In this document: one piece after another, positions 16,190-25,837 of the stretch | How positions within the stretch are numbered: the stretch's first letter is position 1 | Layout of the letters: the number at the start of each line of letters is the position of its first letter | Source of the DNA: Lachnospiraceae bacterium | GTDB lineage: Bacteria > Bacillota > Clostridia > Lachnospirales > Lachnospiraceae | NCBI GenBank assembly: GCA_009774175.1 | Contig: VSNG01000020.1 | Coordinates: 4,492 to 68,491 of the forward strand | Length of the DNA: 64,000 nt | Direction: 5' to 3' | Notes under the pieces: model-generated | Told to the model about the DNA's origin: nothing | Database searches by the model: none | What the model saw: the letters and a program-made list of their open reading frames with translations, nothing else | Program-made: the position numbers and the translations under genes

Positions 16190-17644
16190 TTACGGCCACT
16201 GAATTTCTGTGATCTCAGGATAACGCTCCTTGATAGCTGTCTCGAAATTAGCTTTCGCTGTGTCGTAATCAATCTGTCCCTGCAAATAATCGCCAAACGC
16301 ATTCTGAATCAGCTCTACACAGCCCTGATCATAGGATGACAACGGTGCCATCTTGATGCTGGAAAGGCTGTCTGCAAAATAGCCGTACGGATTCTGACCG
16401 CCAAGGAAAGCAGAATTAAACTCGGTACCGTTTGCCGCCGCATCCATAACAGTCTGCGCGTTCGTGAACTCGGTGTACTCTTTTGCAACCTTCGTCAGAT
16501 TATCCTGATTGCCCGTCAGTGCCATGATGATTTCTTTTACATGAGTCGGATTATCCGTTCCTGTCGCTGCTACAAGATAAGTACCGCCCCAGTTGTACGG
16601 AAGGGGAGCATTGGTAACCGCCCATGCGCCTTCCTCGCCGTCCCAGTTAGGCACCATCTGGGTGTCGATGCCCCATGCCGGGAAGAGGAATGCAAATACC
16701 TTTGAGCTGGAGCTCATTGCGGTGAACCAGTCCGCGTTCCACTGCCCTGTTACCGTAGGATCAAAGTAGCCTGCGTCCATCCACTCCTTGGAATCATTAA
16801 CCCAGTCGATGATCTTCTGATCAACCTTGATCGTCGTGGAGCCTGCCTCAACCCAGGGACCCGCAATATTGTTGGCGTATGTACGGAAGGTATCCGCGTA
16901 ACAGCTGAATGCGTAGTAGCCTTTTGCCTTAAGTTCTTCCGCGGTCGTCTTCATGGTTGCCCAGTCCGCCGTCTTCTTCCCGATTTCAACCGGGTCGTCC
17001 GTACCGAAAACCTCTTTTGCGATATCGCGGCGGTATACCAAAACACCGGGGCAAGCCTGCCATGTGGAAGCTCTCTGTACACCGTTCACATCAGACGCCA
17101 CCGTCTTGGTGAACGCGAACTGGTCCGCAAGATCTGAATCCGGATTGATTCCCAGATCGGCAAGGGGCATCGCTACGTCTGCATCTGCATCCGTGTACTT
17201 GACAATGTAATCGAGCTCAGCCGCAAAAAGATCAACCTTGTCGTCAGCAGCCGCGCCTGCCTGATTCATAAGCGCCTCATCCAGTTTGTCCTGATACACG
17301 CCGTCCTGGTTGGGGTTGATAATCCAGTGGATCTCCGTGCCATCATTTAAGGTAGATACGGTGCCGTCATCGGATGTGTTTTCAATTTCCGGATAAACGG
17401 CCGTAATACGCGTACGAAGCTCATCGTTAAAACTGTAAATGTTAATAACCTTTCCTTCGTCGCCGCCTGCCGCTGCTGCGTCGCTTCCTGCATCCGCGCT
17501 TCCCGCGTCCTCGCTGCCTCCATCAGAAGCTGCCGGGGTTTCCGTGCTCTGAGCCGCACCGCCTGCATCAGAACCGCCGCAGCCTGCCAGTGTGCCTGCC
17601 AGAACAGCCGTTGTCAGTAAAACAGACAATAACTTCTTTTTCAT
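16190..17644 (-). CDS. Sugar ABC transporter substrate-binding lipoprotein
   Basis: Extracellular binding protein anchored by a lipid. The signal peptide begins MKKKLLSVLLTTAVLAGTLA and is followed by the lipobox cysteine (LAGC), then a Gly/Ser/Ala/Asp-rich linker of about 45 residues and a family-1-like solute-binding fold of about 430 residues. The start is the ATG at 17644, preceded by AAAGGAGGG; upstream in-frame codons lack this. It is the first gene of the importer operon. Its promoter region contains an 11-base homopolymer. Substrate is likely a beta-glucooligosaccharide by context only. Confidence 0.9.
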   Translation of the reverse strand: MKKKLLSVLLTTAVLAGTLAGCGGSDAGGAAQSTETPAASDGGSEDAGSADAGSDAAAAGGDEGKVINIYSFNDELRTRITAVYPEIENTSDDGTVSTLNDGTEIHWIINPNQDGVYQDKLDEALMNQAGAAADDKVDLFAAELDYIVKYTDADADVAMPLADLGINPDSDLADQFAFTKTVASDVNGVQRASTWQACPGVLVYRRDIAKEVFGTDDPVEIGKKTADWATMKTTAEELKAKGYYAFSCYADTFRTYANNIAGPWVEAGSTTIKVDQKIIDWVNDSKEWMDAGYFDPTVTGQWNADWFTAMSSSSKVFAFLFPAWGIDTQMVPNWDGEEGAWAVTNAPLPYNWGGTYLVAATGTDNPTHVKEIIMALTGNQDNLTKVAKEYTEFTNAQTVMDAAANGTEFNSAFLGGQNPYGYFADSLSSIKMAPLSSYDQGCVELIQNAFGDYLQGQIDYDTAKANFETAIKERYPEITEIQWP

Positions 17645-17715
17645 TATAATTACCCTCCTTTGATCATTTCTTCCTGCGGCGCCGCGCCGCATTCGTTGTT
17701 ATGATGTTATGATTG

Positions 17716-17738
17716 GAGTATAGCTTACCCCCCCCCCC
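17716..17738 (-). promoter_or_regulatory. Promoter region of the importer operon with an 11-base poly-G tract
   Basis: On the minus strand a run of 11 G (17728-17738) is followed by TAAGC and then a good -10 TATACT (17717-17722). The tract fills most of the -35/-10 spacer. No consensus -35 is seen at 16-18 bases at the present tract length. Length changes in the tract would move any -35 element relative to the -10. Confidence 0.5.
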
Positions 17739-17893
17739 GGAATATATTACGTTCTTTAACAAAATATCAGATTCATGACACAGATTAAAAAAATGTTCCA
17801 AACCCGCATGTTTTCATAACGCCGCCCGGGTTTTCAGGTCATGATTCTGATATTTTTCTCATATTTCTGATTTTCTCCACACCGGAATTTCTA

Positions 17894-17899
17894 TATAAT
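17894..17899 (+). promoter_or_regulatory. -10 element upstream of the GH94 genes
   Basis: TATAAT about 80 bases before the first GH94 start. No good -35 is seen 17 bases upstream (TTTTCT), so an activator, perhaps the nearby AraC protein, may be needed. Apart from this and the divergent poly-G promoter, 17645-17977 shows nothing else. Confidence 0.4.
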
Positions 17900-17977
17900 T
17901 CTTCCATATTATCATTACAAACCAGCATGAAAATATAAAACGCGCCCAAGGCGCAGGCGCGAAAGGAGGATAACATA

Positions 17978-20677
17978 ATGAAACCATTAACCTTTATCGA
18001 CGAGCACGGCAGCTTTACTATGAAAAACCCGGAAAATACCAGCTATCTGTATTTTCCACTCGCCTCGGAAAACGGCTTAAAAAGCGCGGTGACACCAAAT
18101 CTCGGCGGCGACGCCAAAATTGATCAGGAAACCTTCCTGTTAGAACCTGTCAGCGCGGAAAACCTTCATAATAACCGATCAACGCGAAATTTCTGGTGCG
18201 TCGTTGAAAGTGTCGGCGCTTATTCCGCCGCAGGCGCTTCCGCCGCACAGGAAGCCGCCAGATTTACTCCCGGACAGGATGAAAGCGAGCTGTCCGCCGG
18301 GTTTATGTGGCATACCCTCCGGCGCGTCTCCAAATCTTTTCAGTTAGAGTCGAACGTGACCACTTTTCTGCCCAAGGACAGTAATGTGGAGATTCATTAT
18401 ATTACGGTACGCAATTTATCAGCCCGGCCGCAGCGTCTGATCCCATACGGCGCCATTCCCATTTACGGCCGCAGCGCGGACAACATCCGTGATCACCGCA
18501 ATGTAACTTCCATGCTGCACCGTATACGGGTAACGCAAAACGGGGTGCTGGTACAGCCCACCATGTCCTTTGATGAAAAAGGCCACCGCCCCAACCACAA
18601 AATTTATTACGTCTGCGGTTTCACCGGCACGGGCGGGACACCGGAGCGTTTTTATCCGACTGTGGAAGAATTTCTCGGTGAAGGTGGCACTTACACGCAT
18701 CCCCGCACCCTGTATGATATTGATAACGGCGTTTCCGCTTTCAGCGAAGCCGAAGGAAAAGAAGCGATGGGCGCTTTTCGTTTTCCCGAAATCATGCTTA
18801 AACCCGGACAGACGGCGGAGTATATTCTGCTTGCAGGCGCGGCGGACAGCACGGAAGAAATCGACCGTCTGACCGAAACATACCGCACCTCAGGACAGGT
18901 ACAGCTTGCGCTGGACGAAACCAGAACATACTGGCAGAATCAGGTGAACGTCAGCTATCACACCGCCGATCCGAACTTTGACGGCCTGATGAAATGGATC
19001 AGCTTTCAGCCCTTCTTACGCCGTCTGTTCGGCTGTTCCTTCCTGCCCCACCACGATTACGGGCGCGGCGGACGCGGCTGGCGCGATCTGTGGCAGGACT
19101 GCCTTTCCCTGCTTCTCATGGAGCCGCAGGGCGTCGGCCAGATGATTGCCGCAAATTACGGCGGCGTCCGCATCGACGGAACCAACGCGACCATTATCGG
19201 CAGCAAAAACGGCAGTTTTATTGCCGACCGTAACGGCATTTCCCGCGTCTGGATGGATCACGCTCTCTGGCCGCTCATGACCACGAAGCTCTACATCGAC
19301 CAGACGGGAGACGTGGACATTCTGTTGAAAGAGGTTTCTTACTTTAAAGACGCGCAGGTTATGCGCGGAACCGATACCGACGATCTCTGGCGTCCCAACG
19401 ACGGCTGTCTGCAGCTCACCGCCCGGGGTGAAACCTATACCGGGACAATTCTGGAACATCTTTTGATCCAGCAGCTCACGGCTTTCTATGAAGTTGGCGA
19501 GCACAACATTTACCGTCTGCGCGGGGCCGACTGGAACGACGCGCTGGACATGGCCGCCGAACGCGGAGAAAGCGTTGCCTTCACCTGCGCTTATGCCGGT
19601 AATTTGCGGGATCTGGCTTCCCTGTTACAGCTTCTGGAAAGCAGCTCCCAAATTGATTCCGTGGAGCTGTTAGAGGAGATCGCCGTCCTTTTAAACGACG
19701 ACGAAGACATGTTTGCCGACATTGACAAAAAGCACGAAATTCTCGACGAGTTTGCCGGCCGCTGCCGCCATACCGTAAGCGGCGGACGCAGGAGCTTTTC
19801 CCTCTCCCTGCTAACCGCCAATCTGATCCGGAAAGCAAACTGGCTGACCGGACATATCAGAACGCAGGAATGGATCGACGGCCCTGACGCGGAGGGATGG
19901 TTTAACAGCTACTATGACAACAGCGGCCGCGCCGTCGAAGGTTTCTTTGCAAATCAGACGCGCATGATGCTGACCGGACAGGTTTTCGCCATTATGGGAA
20001 ATGTTGCGGAGAACGCGCAGATTCAAAAAATCGTAAAAAGCGCGGATCACTATCTCTATCAGAAGGAAATCGGCGGCTACCGGCTGAATACCAATTTCCA
20101 CGAGTTAAAATTTGACATGGGAAGAATGTTTGGCTTCGCCTACGGTGAAAAAGAAAACGGCGCTGTTTTCTCCCACATGACTGTTATGTACGCGAACGCC
20201 CTCTACCGCAGAGGATTCGTCAAAGAAGGCTGGAAAGCGTTAAAAACGCTGGCAGACGCCTCGCTTCATTTTGACGCCAGCCGCATTTATCCGGGCATTC
20301 CCGAGTATTTTAACAGCGAAGGACGGGGCATGTACCAGTATCTGACCGGCGCGGCAAGCTGGTATATGATGACCATGATTACGGAAGTATTTGGTGTCCA
20401 CGGACAGGCCGGCGACCTTGTCATCCACCCTAAGCTTCTTGGCGGGCAGTTTGATCAGAACGGGCTGGCTTCCCTCACGGTGCCTTTTGCGGGAAAAACC
20501 TTCCGTATCCTGTTCGTCAACCAGAATCATAAAGACTACGGCAGCTATATCATCGACTATGCATCCTGCGACAAAACGGATCTTTGCGTGGATCGGGAAA
20601 CCTGTCTCACCATTCCCCGCCAGACGATCGCCGCTTTGTCAGATCAGACGCACGAAATCTGTGTCAATCTGATTTAA
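17978..20677 (+). CDS. GH94 beta-glucan disaccharide phosphorylase (laminaribiose phosphorylase-like)
   Basis: Cytoplasmic phosphorylase of family GH94. It should cleave a beta-linked glucosyl sugar with phosphate to alpha-glucose-1-phosphate. An N-terminal beta-sandwich (1-290) and linker are followed by an alpha/alpha-barrel with RGGRGWRDLWQDCL, GTNATIIGSKNGSF, VWMDHALWP and the catalytic aspartate region RGADWNDALDM (GESVAF after it). Length 899 and these motifs resemble laminaribiose phosphorylases more than cellobiose phosphorylases; the linkage specificity is not certain. Ideal AAAGGAGG before the start. The second GH94 gene follows after 76 bases. The importer is divergent. Confidence 0.85.
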   Translation: MKPLTFIDEHGSFTMKNPENTSYLYFPLASENGLKSAVTPNLGGDAKIDQETFLLEPVSAENLHNNRSTRNFWCVVESVGAYSAAGASAAQEAARFTPGQDESELSAGFMWHTLRRVSKSFQLESNVTTFLPKDSNVEIHYITVRNLSARPQRLIPYGAIPIYGRSADNIRDHRNVTSMLHRIRVTQNGVLVQPTMSFDEKGHRPNHKIYYVCGFTGTGGTPERFYPTVEEFLGEGGTYTHPRTLYDIDNGVSAFSEAEGKEAMGAFRFPEIMLKPGQTAEYILLAGAADSTEEIDRLTETYRTSGQVQLALDETRTYWQNQVNVSYHTADPNFDGLMKWISFQPFLRRLFGCSFLPHHDYGRGGRGWRDLWQDCLSLLLMEPQGVGQMIAANYGGVRIDGTNATIIGSKNGSFIADRNGISRVWMDHALWPLMTTKLYIDQTGDVDILLKEVSYFKDAQVMRGTDTDDLWRPNDGCLQLTARGETYTGTILEHLLIQQLTAFYEVGEHNIYRLRGADWNDALDMAAERGESVAFTCAYAGNLRDLASLLQLLESSSQIDSVELLEEIAVLLNDDEDMFADIDKKHEILDEFAGRCRHTVSGGRRSFSLSLLTANLIRKANWLTGHIRTQEWIDGPDAEGWFNSYYDNSGRAVEGFFANQTRMMLTGQVFAIMGNVAENAQIQKIVKSADHYLYQKEIGGYRLNTNFHELKFDMGRMFGFAYGEKENGAVFSHMTVMYANALYRRGFVKEGWKALKTLADASLHFDASRIYPGIPEYFNSEGRGMYQYLTGAASWYMMTMITEVFGVHGQAGDLVIHPKLLGGQFDQNGLASLTVPFAGKTFRILFVNQNHKDYGSYIIDYASCDKTDLCVDRETCLTIPRQTIAALSDQTHEICVNLI

Positions 20678-20753
20678 GTTCCGCATACGGAAAACAGGCC
20701 GCTAATCCGGCCGGCTTTTTCTAACCCGATAATCAGAAAGGAGTTTACATAAT

Positions 20754-23165
20754 ATGAGATACGGATATTTTGATGAGGAAAACCGCGAATATGTCATCGA
20801 GAGACCCGATACACCCGCACCGTGGGTGAACTACCTCGGTTCTCCCGAATACGGCGCGATTATCTCCAACAACGCCGGAGGCTACAGTTTTTCTCAATCC
20901 GGCGCCAACGGGCGCATTCTGCGCTATGTTTTTAACCAGTTCGACCAGCCCGGCCGCTACCTCTATCTTCGGGACAACGAGTCGAAGGACTTCTGGTCCG
21001 CTTCCTGGCAGCCGGTCGGCAAAGATACGTCCCTGTATCAGAACGAATGCCGCCACGGCCTCGGCTACACCAGAATGACGGCGGAATACGGCGGCGTCTT
21101 TTCCGAAGCGCTTTACTATGTGCCGCTCGGAAAGTCTTACGAAGTGTGGTCTCTTAAGGTAACAAACCACACGGATCTGCAAAAAAAACTGACTCTGACC
21201 GGATACGCGGAATTCAGTAATCATAATAATTACGAACAGGATCAGGTGAATCTGCAGTATTCCCTTTTCATTACCAACACCCGTTTTGAAAAAAATCGGA
21301 TCATGCAGCAGATTCACGGCAATCTGGACAAACTCGCCGAAGGGAAAAAAGTAGACGGCAAAAACATGCTGGAACGTTTCTTTGCCCTCGCCGGAGCGGA
21401 AGTTTCCTCCTATTGCGGCGACAAGGACACTTTCCTCGGAAAGTACCACGGCTACGGCGATCCGCAGGGCGTTGCATCGGGTAATCTGGGCAATGCGGTC
21501 AGCTATAACGAGAACGCCTGCGGCGCGCTCTCCTGTACGGTTTCTCTCGCACCGGGAGAAACGAAGCGCATCGTTTTCCTGCTTGGCATGAAAGATTCCG
21601 CCGAAGCCGGAGCCATTGCGGACGCCTACGAAAATCCCGCCCACACGGTGGCGCGGGAATTGGAAGAATTGAAAGCATACTGGGATGAAAAGCTGCGTCC
21701 CCTGAAAGTAACGACGCCTTGTCCCGAATTTAATACCATGATTAATACCTGGAACGCCTACAACTGCTTTATGACTTTTATCTGGTCCCGCGCCGCTTCC
21801 TTTATCTACTGCGGCCTGCGCAACGGCTACGGCTATCGCGATACCGTACAGGACATTCAGGGCATTATCCACCTTGCACCGGAAATGGCGGCGAAAAAAA
21901 TCCGCTTCATGCTGTCCGCGCAGGTTGACAATGGCGGCGGCCTTCCTCTCGTGAAATTCACGCACAATCCGGGCCATGAAGATACGCCGGACGACGCATC
22001 CTACCGTCAGGAAACCGGACACCCCGCCTACCGCGCCGACGACGCATTATGGCTGTTCCCCACCGTTTACAAATATATTTCCGAGACGGGGAATCTGGCA
22101 TTTCTCGACGAGATCATTCCTTTTGCCAACCGGGGAGAGGCAAGCGTTTACGAACACCTGAAACGAGCTATAGAGTTTTCCTTTGCACACCTCGGCCCTC
22201 ACGGCACGCCTGCAGGGCTTTATGCAGACTGGAACGATTGTCTGCGGTTAGGGGCAAACGGAGAGTCCGCCTTCGTGGCCATGCAGTTTTACTATGCCAT
22301 GACCATCATGATAAACTTTTCCGAACAGAAGAAGGATGCGGAATACAACAAATATCTGAAGGAAAAGCAGATTGAAATCGGAACCAGGATTCAGGAATTG
22401 TACTGGGACAATGATCGTTTTGTAAGAGGATTTACGGAAAGAGGCGAGCTGATCGGCGCTGCCGCTGATCCCGAAGCCAATCTCTGGTTAAACCCGCAGA
22501 GCTTTTCCATCATCAGCGGACTTGCTTCCAGAGAACAGGCGAACGCCGCTCTCGACAACGTTTACAACAGACTGAATACCGAATACGGCGCAATTCTGAT
22601 GGATCCGCCCTACCACACCCACGCCTTCGACGGCGCACTTGCGGTGATCTACAATCAGGGCACCAAAGAAAACTCCGGAATCTTTTCACAGTCTCAGGGC
22701 TGGCTGATTCTGGCGGAAGCGCTGCTCGGACACGGAGAACGGGCCTTTACCTATTTCATGGAAAATGCGCCCGCGGCGCAGAATGACCGCGCCGAAATCA
22801 GACGGTTAGAGCCCTATTGCTACGGACAGTTCACGGAAGGGAAGGCCAGCCCCCACCACGGACGTTCCCACGTCCACTGGCTGACCGGCACGGCTTCCAC
22901 CGTCATGGTCGGCTGTGTGGAGGGCATCCTCGGCCTGCGTCCCGACCCGGACGGCATCCGACTGTCTCCTTCCATCCCCAAAAGCTGGACGCATTTTGAA
23001 ATAGAAAAGGATTTCCGGGGCAGACATCTGAGCATCCGCGTCGAAAATCCCAATCAGCGGGAATCCGGCTGTGAAAAGCTCCTGCTAAACGGCAGGGAGC
23101 TGGAAGGAAATTATATTCCGGCTAATCTGCTGGAAAGCGAGAATGACATCCTGCTGTTCCTCTAA
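20754..23165 (+). CDS. GH94 cellobiose phosphorylase
   Basis: Cytoplasmic enzyme that splits cellobiose with phosphate into glucose-1-phosphate and glucose. The N-terminus MRYGYFDEENREYVI and the blocks WVNYLGSPEYGAIISNNAGG, KDFWSASWQPV, RNGYGYRDTVQDIQGI, LPLVKFTHNPGHED, YADWNDCLRLG (catalytic Asp) and SPHHGRSHVHWLTGTAS all follow cellobiose phosphorylase order. Length 803 is close to the usual 810-820. The ribosome site AAAGGAG precedes the ATG. It shares a transcript with the first GH94 gene. The last four bases overlap the convergent AraC gene. Confidence 0.92.
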   Translation: MRYGYFDEENREYVIERPDTPAPWVNYLGSPEYGAIISNNAGGYSFSQSGANGRILRYVFNQFDQPGRYLYLRDNESKDFWSASWQPVGKDTSLYQNECRHGLGYTRMTAEYGGVFSEALYYVPLGKSYEVWSLKVTNHTDLQKKLTLTGYAEFSNHNNYEQDQVNLQYSLFITNTRFEKNRIMQQIHGNLDKLAEGKKVDGKNMLERFFALAGAEVSSYCGDKDTFLGKYHGYGDPQGVASGNLGNAVSYNENACGALSCTVSLAPGETKRIVFLLGMKDSAEAGAIADAYENPAHTVARELEELKAYWDEKLRPLKVTTPCPEFNTMINTWNAYNCFMTFIWSRAASFIYCGLRNGYGYRDTVQDIQGIIHLAPEMAAKKIRFMLSAQVDNGGGLPLVKFTHNPGHEDTPDDASYRQETGHPAYRADDALWLFPTVYKYISETGNLAFLDEIIPFANRGEASVYEHLKRAIEFSFAHLGPHGTPAGLYADWNDCLRLGANGESAFVAMQFYYAMTIMINFSEQKKDAEYNKYLKEKQIEIGTRIQELYWDNDRFVRGFTERGELIGAAADPEANLWLNPQSFSIISGLASREQANAALDNVYNRLNTEYGAILMDPPYHTHAFDGALAVIYNQGTKENSGIFSQSQGWLILAEALLGHGERAFTYFMENAPAAQNDRAEIRRLEPYCYGQFTEGKASPHHGRSHVHWLTGTASTVMVGCVEGILGLRPDPDGIRLSPSIPKSWTHFEIEKDFRGRHLSIRVENPNQRESGCEKLLLNGRELEGNYIPANLLESENDILLFL

Positions 23166-23914
23166 ACCATTGTATCCCACTGTATCACGTGATTCAGATC
23201 GCGGTATTTTTTCGGCGTCATGCCGACCAGCTCACGAAACTGCTGGATAAAATGACTCTGTGAGGAAAAGGAAAGATGGTTTGCGATTTCAATCAGCGCA
23301 TAATCACTGTAACGCAAAAGATTTTTTGCCATCTCGATTTTCTGCCTGCGTATATAAGCGCTGACGGAATCACCCGTCTCCTTTTTGAACAGCCTTGAGA
23401 GATAGCTTGCGGACACGCCTAATCTGTCCGCAAGCTCTTCTATTGTGATTCGCTCCTTAATGTGAGAATAAATATATTCCTTACATAGATTAATATGTTT
23501 TGAGGTTGTATCACTTCTGTGGATTTTCTGCATTTTCTCAGTATAATCCAGCACCATCTCATGGTGAAGCCGCTGTACCCCCTGAACGGTATGGATCTCA
23601 TCCAGGCTCTGGATATAAAAATCGCTCATGCGAAAAGCCTGTTCCAGCTCCATGCCGTTTTGTCTGCACAGTCTGGTAATCATCGCTGTGGTAATCACAA
23701 AATGATATTTCAGATTCGTAACCGAATTTTTGGACAGCACGCCGACTCCCTCGCTGTCCGTAAACCGTTCCTCTTCGCAGTTTTTTCTGACCGCCTCCAC
23801 ATCGCCGCTTGTCACCGCCTGATAAAACTGAAATTCTTCCGTCGGCTGTCTGTGTTCCAGCTCGTCGATCTCATCGCCCGCTTCATAAAGAAGCCATTCG
23901 TTCTGATATCCCAT
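23162..23914 (-). CDS. AraC-family transcriptional regulator
   Basis: Residues about 150-250 form the double helix-turn-helix AraC domain (ITIEELADRLGVSASYLSRL, KKETGDSVSAYI, EIANHLSFSSQSHFIQQF and RELVGMTPKKYR). The first 145 residues are a mostly helical domain of the kind found in YesN-like two-domain regulators of sugar operons. The start is the ATG at 23914 with AGAGGAACG upstream; the frame is open for 17 more codons. It converges on the cellobiose phosphorylase gene and overlaps its stop. Likely activator of the GH94/importer genes, by position. Confidence 0.85.
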   Translation of the reverse strand: MGYQNEWLLYEAGDEIDELEHRQPTEEFQFYQAVTSGDVEAVRKNCEEERFTDSEGVGVLSKNSVTNLKYHFVITTAMITRLCRQNGMELEQAFRMSDFYIQSLDEIHTVQGVQRLHHEMVLDYTEKMQKIHRSDTTSKHINLCKEYIYSHIKERITIEELADRLGVSASYLSRLFKKETGDSVSAYIRRQKIEMAKNLLRYSDYALIEIANHLSFSSQSHFIQQFRELVGMTPKKYRDLNHVIQWDTMV

Positions 23915-24087
23915 CGTTCCTCTTTTCTGATGCACACCATCGGCGTCGTCTGTGATTGATTGCATTTTATCATACTTCTTTTTGAATTTACAAACAATTT
24001 TTAAATTTGCACCTCGTTTTTATATTTCATCCTGATTATCCCCTTTGGAATCAGCTCATTTCATGCAGCATTCATGCGAAATAAATT

Positions 24088-24116
24088 TTGAGTTTTCCTT
24101 TGAGTCATGGTATACT
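24088..24116 (+). promoter_or_regulatory. Promoter of the carbonic anhydrase gene
   Basis: -35 TTGAGT (24088-24093), 17-base spacer and -10 TATACT (24111-24116). Confidence 0.65.
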
Positions 24117-24153
24117 CTTAGTATCATATTTCTTATAAAAAAGGATAGGAGGC

Positions 24154-24729
24154 ATGAAATCTATGGCACATCATGAAAATTTATCTGCAACGGACGCAAT
24201 GTCGAAATTGAAATCGGGAAACGAACGTTATCTGGACGCTGCAACCAATCCGGGAGACGTTTCCAAACAGATTCGTCAAAAAACCTGCGATGAAGGACAG
24301 AGCCCTTACGCTATCGTTATCACCTGCTCGGATTCCAGAGTAATTCCCGAAAGCATCTTTTGTGCAGGCATCGGCGAGCTGTTCACCATCCGCGTTGCCG
24401 GAAACGTAATGGATCACCATCAGCTTGGCAGTGTGGAGTACGCTGCGGACCACCTTGGCACCAACCTCGTGGTTGTTCTCGGTCATACCCACTGCGGCGC
24501 AGTGGGCGCGGCAGTAACCAGCAGCCCTGACGGATTTGTAAAATACATAACCGACGAGATCAAAAAAGCAATCGGCGATGAGAAGGACGAGTTGAAGGCT
24601 TCCCGCCTGAACGTGGAAAGAAGCGTTTCCATCATCAAAGAGCAGCTTAAGCTTACGGATTCCTCCGATCTGAAAGTATGCGGCGCAATCTATCATATTG
24701 ACAGTGGAAAAGTCGAGTTTATGGACTAA
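24154..24729 (+). CDS. Beta-class carbonic anhydrase
   Basis: Zinc enzyme interconverting carbon dioxide and bicarbonate. The zinc ligands are in CSDSR (Cys, with the Asp-Arg dyad) and GHTHCGA (His and Cys), with IRVAGN and GSVEYA between them. Length 191 is normal for compact beta enzymes. Two ATGs nine bases apart (24154 and 24163) share one AGGAGG; the second has the looser but more usual spacing. Stands alone with its own promoter and a strong terminator. Confidence 0.93.
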   Translation: MKSMAHHENLSATDAMSKLKSGNERYLDAATNPGDVSKQIRQKTCDEGQSPYAIVITCSDSRVIPESIFCAGIGELFTIRVAGNVMDHHQLGSVEYAADHLGTNLVVVLGHTHCGAVGAAVTSSPDGFVKYITDEIKKAIGDEKDELKASRLNVERSVSIIKEQLKLTDSSDLKVCGAIYHIDSGKVEFMD

Positions 24730-24760
24730 GTCGTATTTGTCGTGAAATTCAGTAAGCAAG

Positions 24761-24793
24761 AAAACCGCCCTGCATTCCTGCAAGGCGGTTTTT
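24761..24793. terminator. Bidirectional terminator between carbonic anhydrase and lsrF
   Basis: AAAACCGCC / GGCGGTTTT arms with an inner TGCA/TGCA stem, four-base loop and flanking A and T tracts. Confidence 0.85.
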
Positions 24794-24859
24794 CAGTGCG
24801 TCTTACGGCGCACGACTCATTTTCATCCGCTAAGACGTAGACCCAAAGGTATCATTTCA

Positions 24860-25735
24860 TTATTTGGTATCCTGGAAGAACTCGTATGCTTCCTTTGCCG
24901 TAGCGCCTTTATGCACAACCATATTGACAGCCTGCGCCATAACGGCGGGTTTCTGGCTCTGGAAAATATTCCGGCCCATGTCCACGCCTCTTGCGCCCTT
25001 ACTGATTACCTCATACGCCAGCTCCAGCGCCTCCTTCTCAGGAAGCTTCTTGCCGCCTGCCACCACGATGGGTACAGGACAAGCCGCCACTACTTCCTCA
25101 AAATCCTCGCAATTATACGTCTTGATAATATTGGCGCCCAGCTCCGCAAGAATACGGGTAGCCAGTTTGAAGAAACGGCCTGTGCGCTCCATCTGTTTTC
25201 CTACGGCAACAACGCCCATCACAGGTACGCTGTAACGCATTCCCGCATTCACCGCCCTAGATAAATTATCAAGGCTGGAAAGCTGGCCGTCCGCGCCGAT
25301 AAACGTCTGAATCGCCATACAGTCTGCATTCATGCGAACCACATCCTCAATATCCACCGCAAGCACTTCATGGGAAAGATCATCATTGAGCATGGAAGAT
25401 CCGGATGTTGTGCGAAGCGCAATACCCTTCTGGCAGTTAGCCGGCACACACGTGCGGATAGCGCCTCTGGTTCCCATCAGGACGTCCACATAAGGAATCA
25501 ACTGCGGAAGCAGCACATCCAATCTCTCCAGGCCTGCTGTAGATCCCATGAAATAGCCGTGATCAAAGGCAAACATCACCGTATTTCCGCTCACCGGATC
25601 GAAGATATTGGAAAGGTGTTTCTTCATTCCCCAGTCCAGATTGTTGGCTCCCTTTACATGAAAATCACCCTGATTCGCAAAAGGAACGTCAACCTTATAA
25701 TCCTTCGCTACTTTTAATCCATCTACATCTGCCAT
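24860..25735 (-). CDS. lsrF: 3-hydroxy-5-phosphonooxypentane-2,4-dione thiolase
   Basis: DhnA-like class I aldolase-fold enzyme for the last step of autoinducer-2 catabolism (transfer of acetyl to CoA, releasing dihydroxyacetone phosphate). Blocks closely match enteric LsrF: LDWGMKKHLSNIF, VMFAFDHGYFMG, GLERLD, DVLMGTRG, ANIIKTYNCE (Schiff-base lysine), CPVPIVVAGGKKLPE and GVDMGRNIFQS. Length 291 equals the enteric protein. It is the last gene of a lsrACDBF operon. Confidence 0.93.
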   Translation of the reverse strand: MADVDGLKVAKDYKVDVPFANQGDFHVKGANNLDWGMKKHLSNIFDPVSGNTVMFAFDHGYFMGSTAGLERLDVLLPQLIPYVDVLMGTRGAIRTCVPANCQKGIALRTTSGSSMLNDDLSHEVLAVDIEDVVRMNADCMAIQTFIGADGQLSSLDNLSRAVNAGMRYSVPVMGVVAVGKQMERTGRFFKLATRILAELGANIIKTYNCEDFEEVVAACPVPIVVAGGKKLPEKEALELAYEVISKGARGVDMGRNIFQSQKPAVMAQAVNMVVHKGATAKEAYEFFQDTK

Positions 25736-25777
25736 TTTATATACCCTCCTTACTGTAACAGTCTCCGTCTTTCAACA

Positions 25778-25802
25778 GGACAGCGCATTTTCTGCGCTGT
25801 CC
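25778..25802 (-). promoter_or_regulatory. Intra-operon hairpin after lsrB
   Basis: Perfect ten-pair stem GGACAGCGCA with a TTTTC loop between lsrB and lsrF. Probably stabilises or tapers the lsrB message; it resembles the stem after the sugar-binding-protein gene at 16145-16173. Confidence 0.6.
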
Positions 25803-25837
25803 GTGTGATTAGTTCGTATCATATTGTTGACAAAAAC

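Noticed and set aside
20745..22022. 425-codon minus-strand open frame
   Set aside because: Lies wholly antisense to the cellobiose phosphorylase gene; no family motifs, arginine/valine-rich shadow composition.
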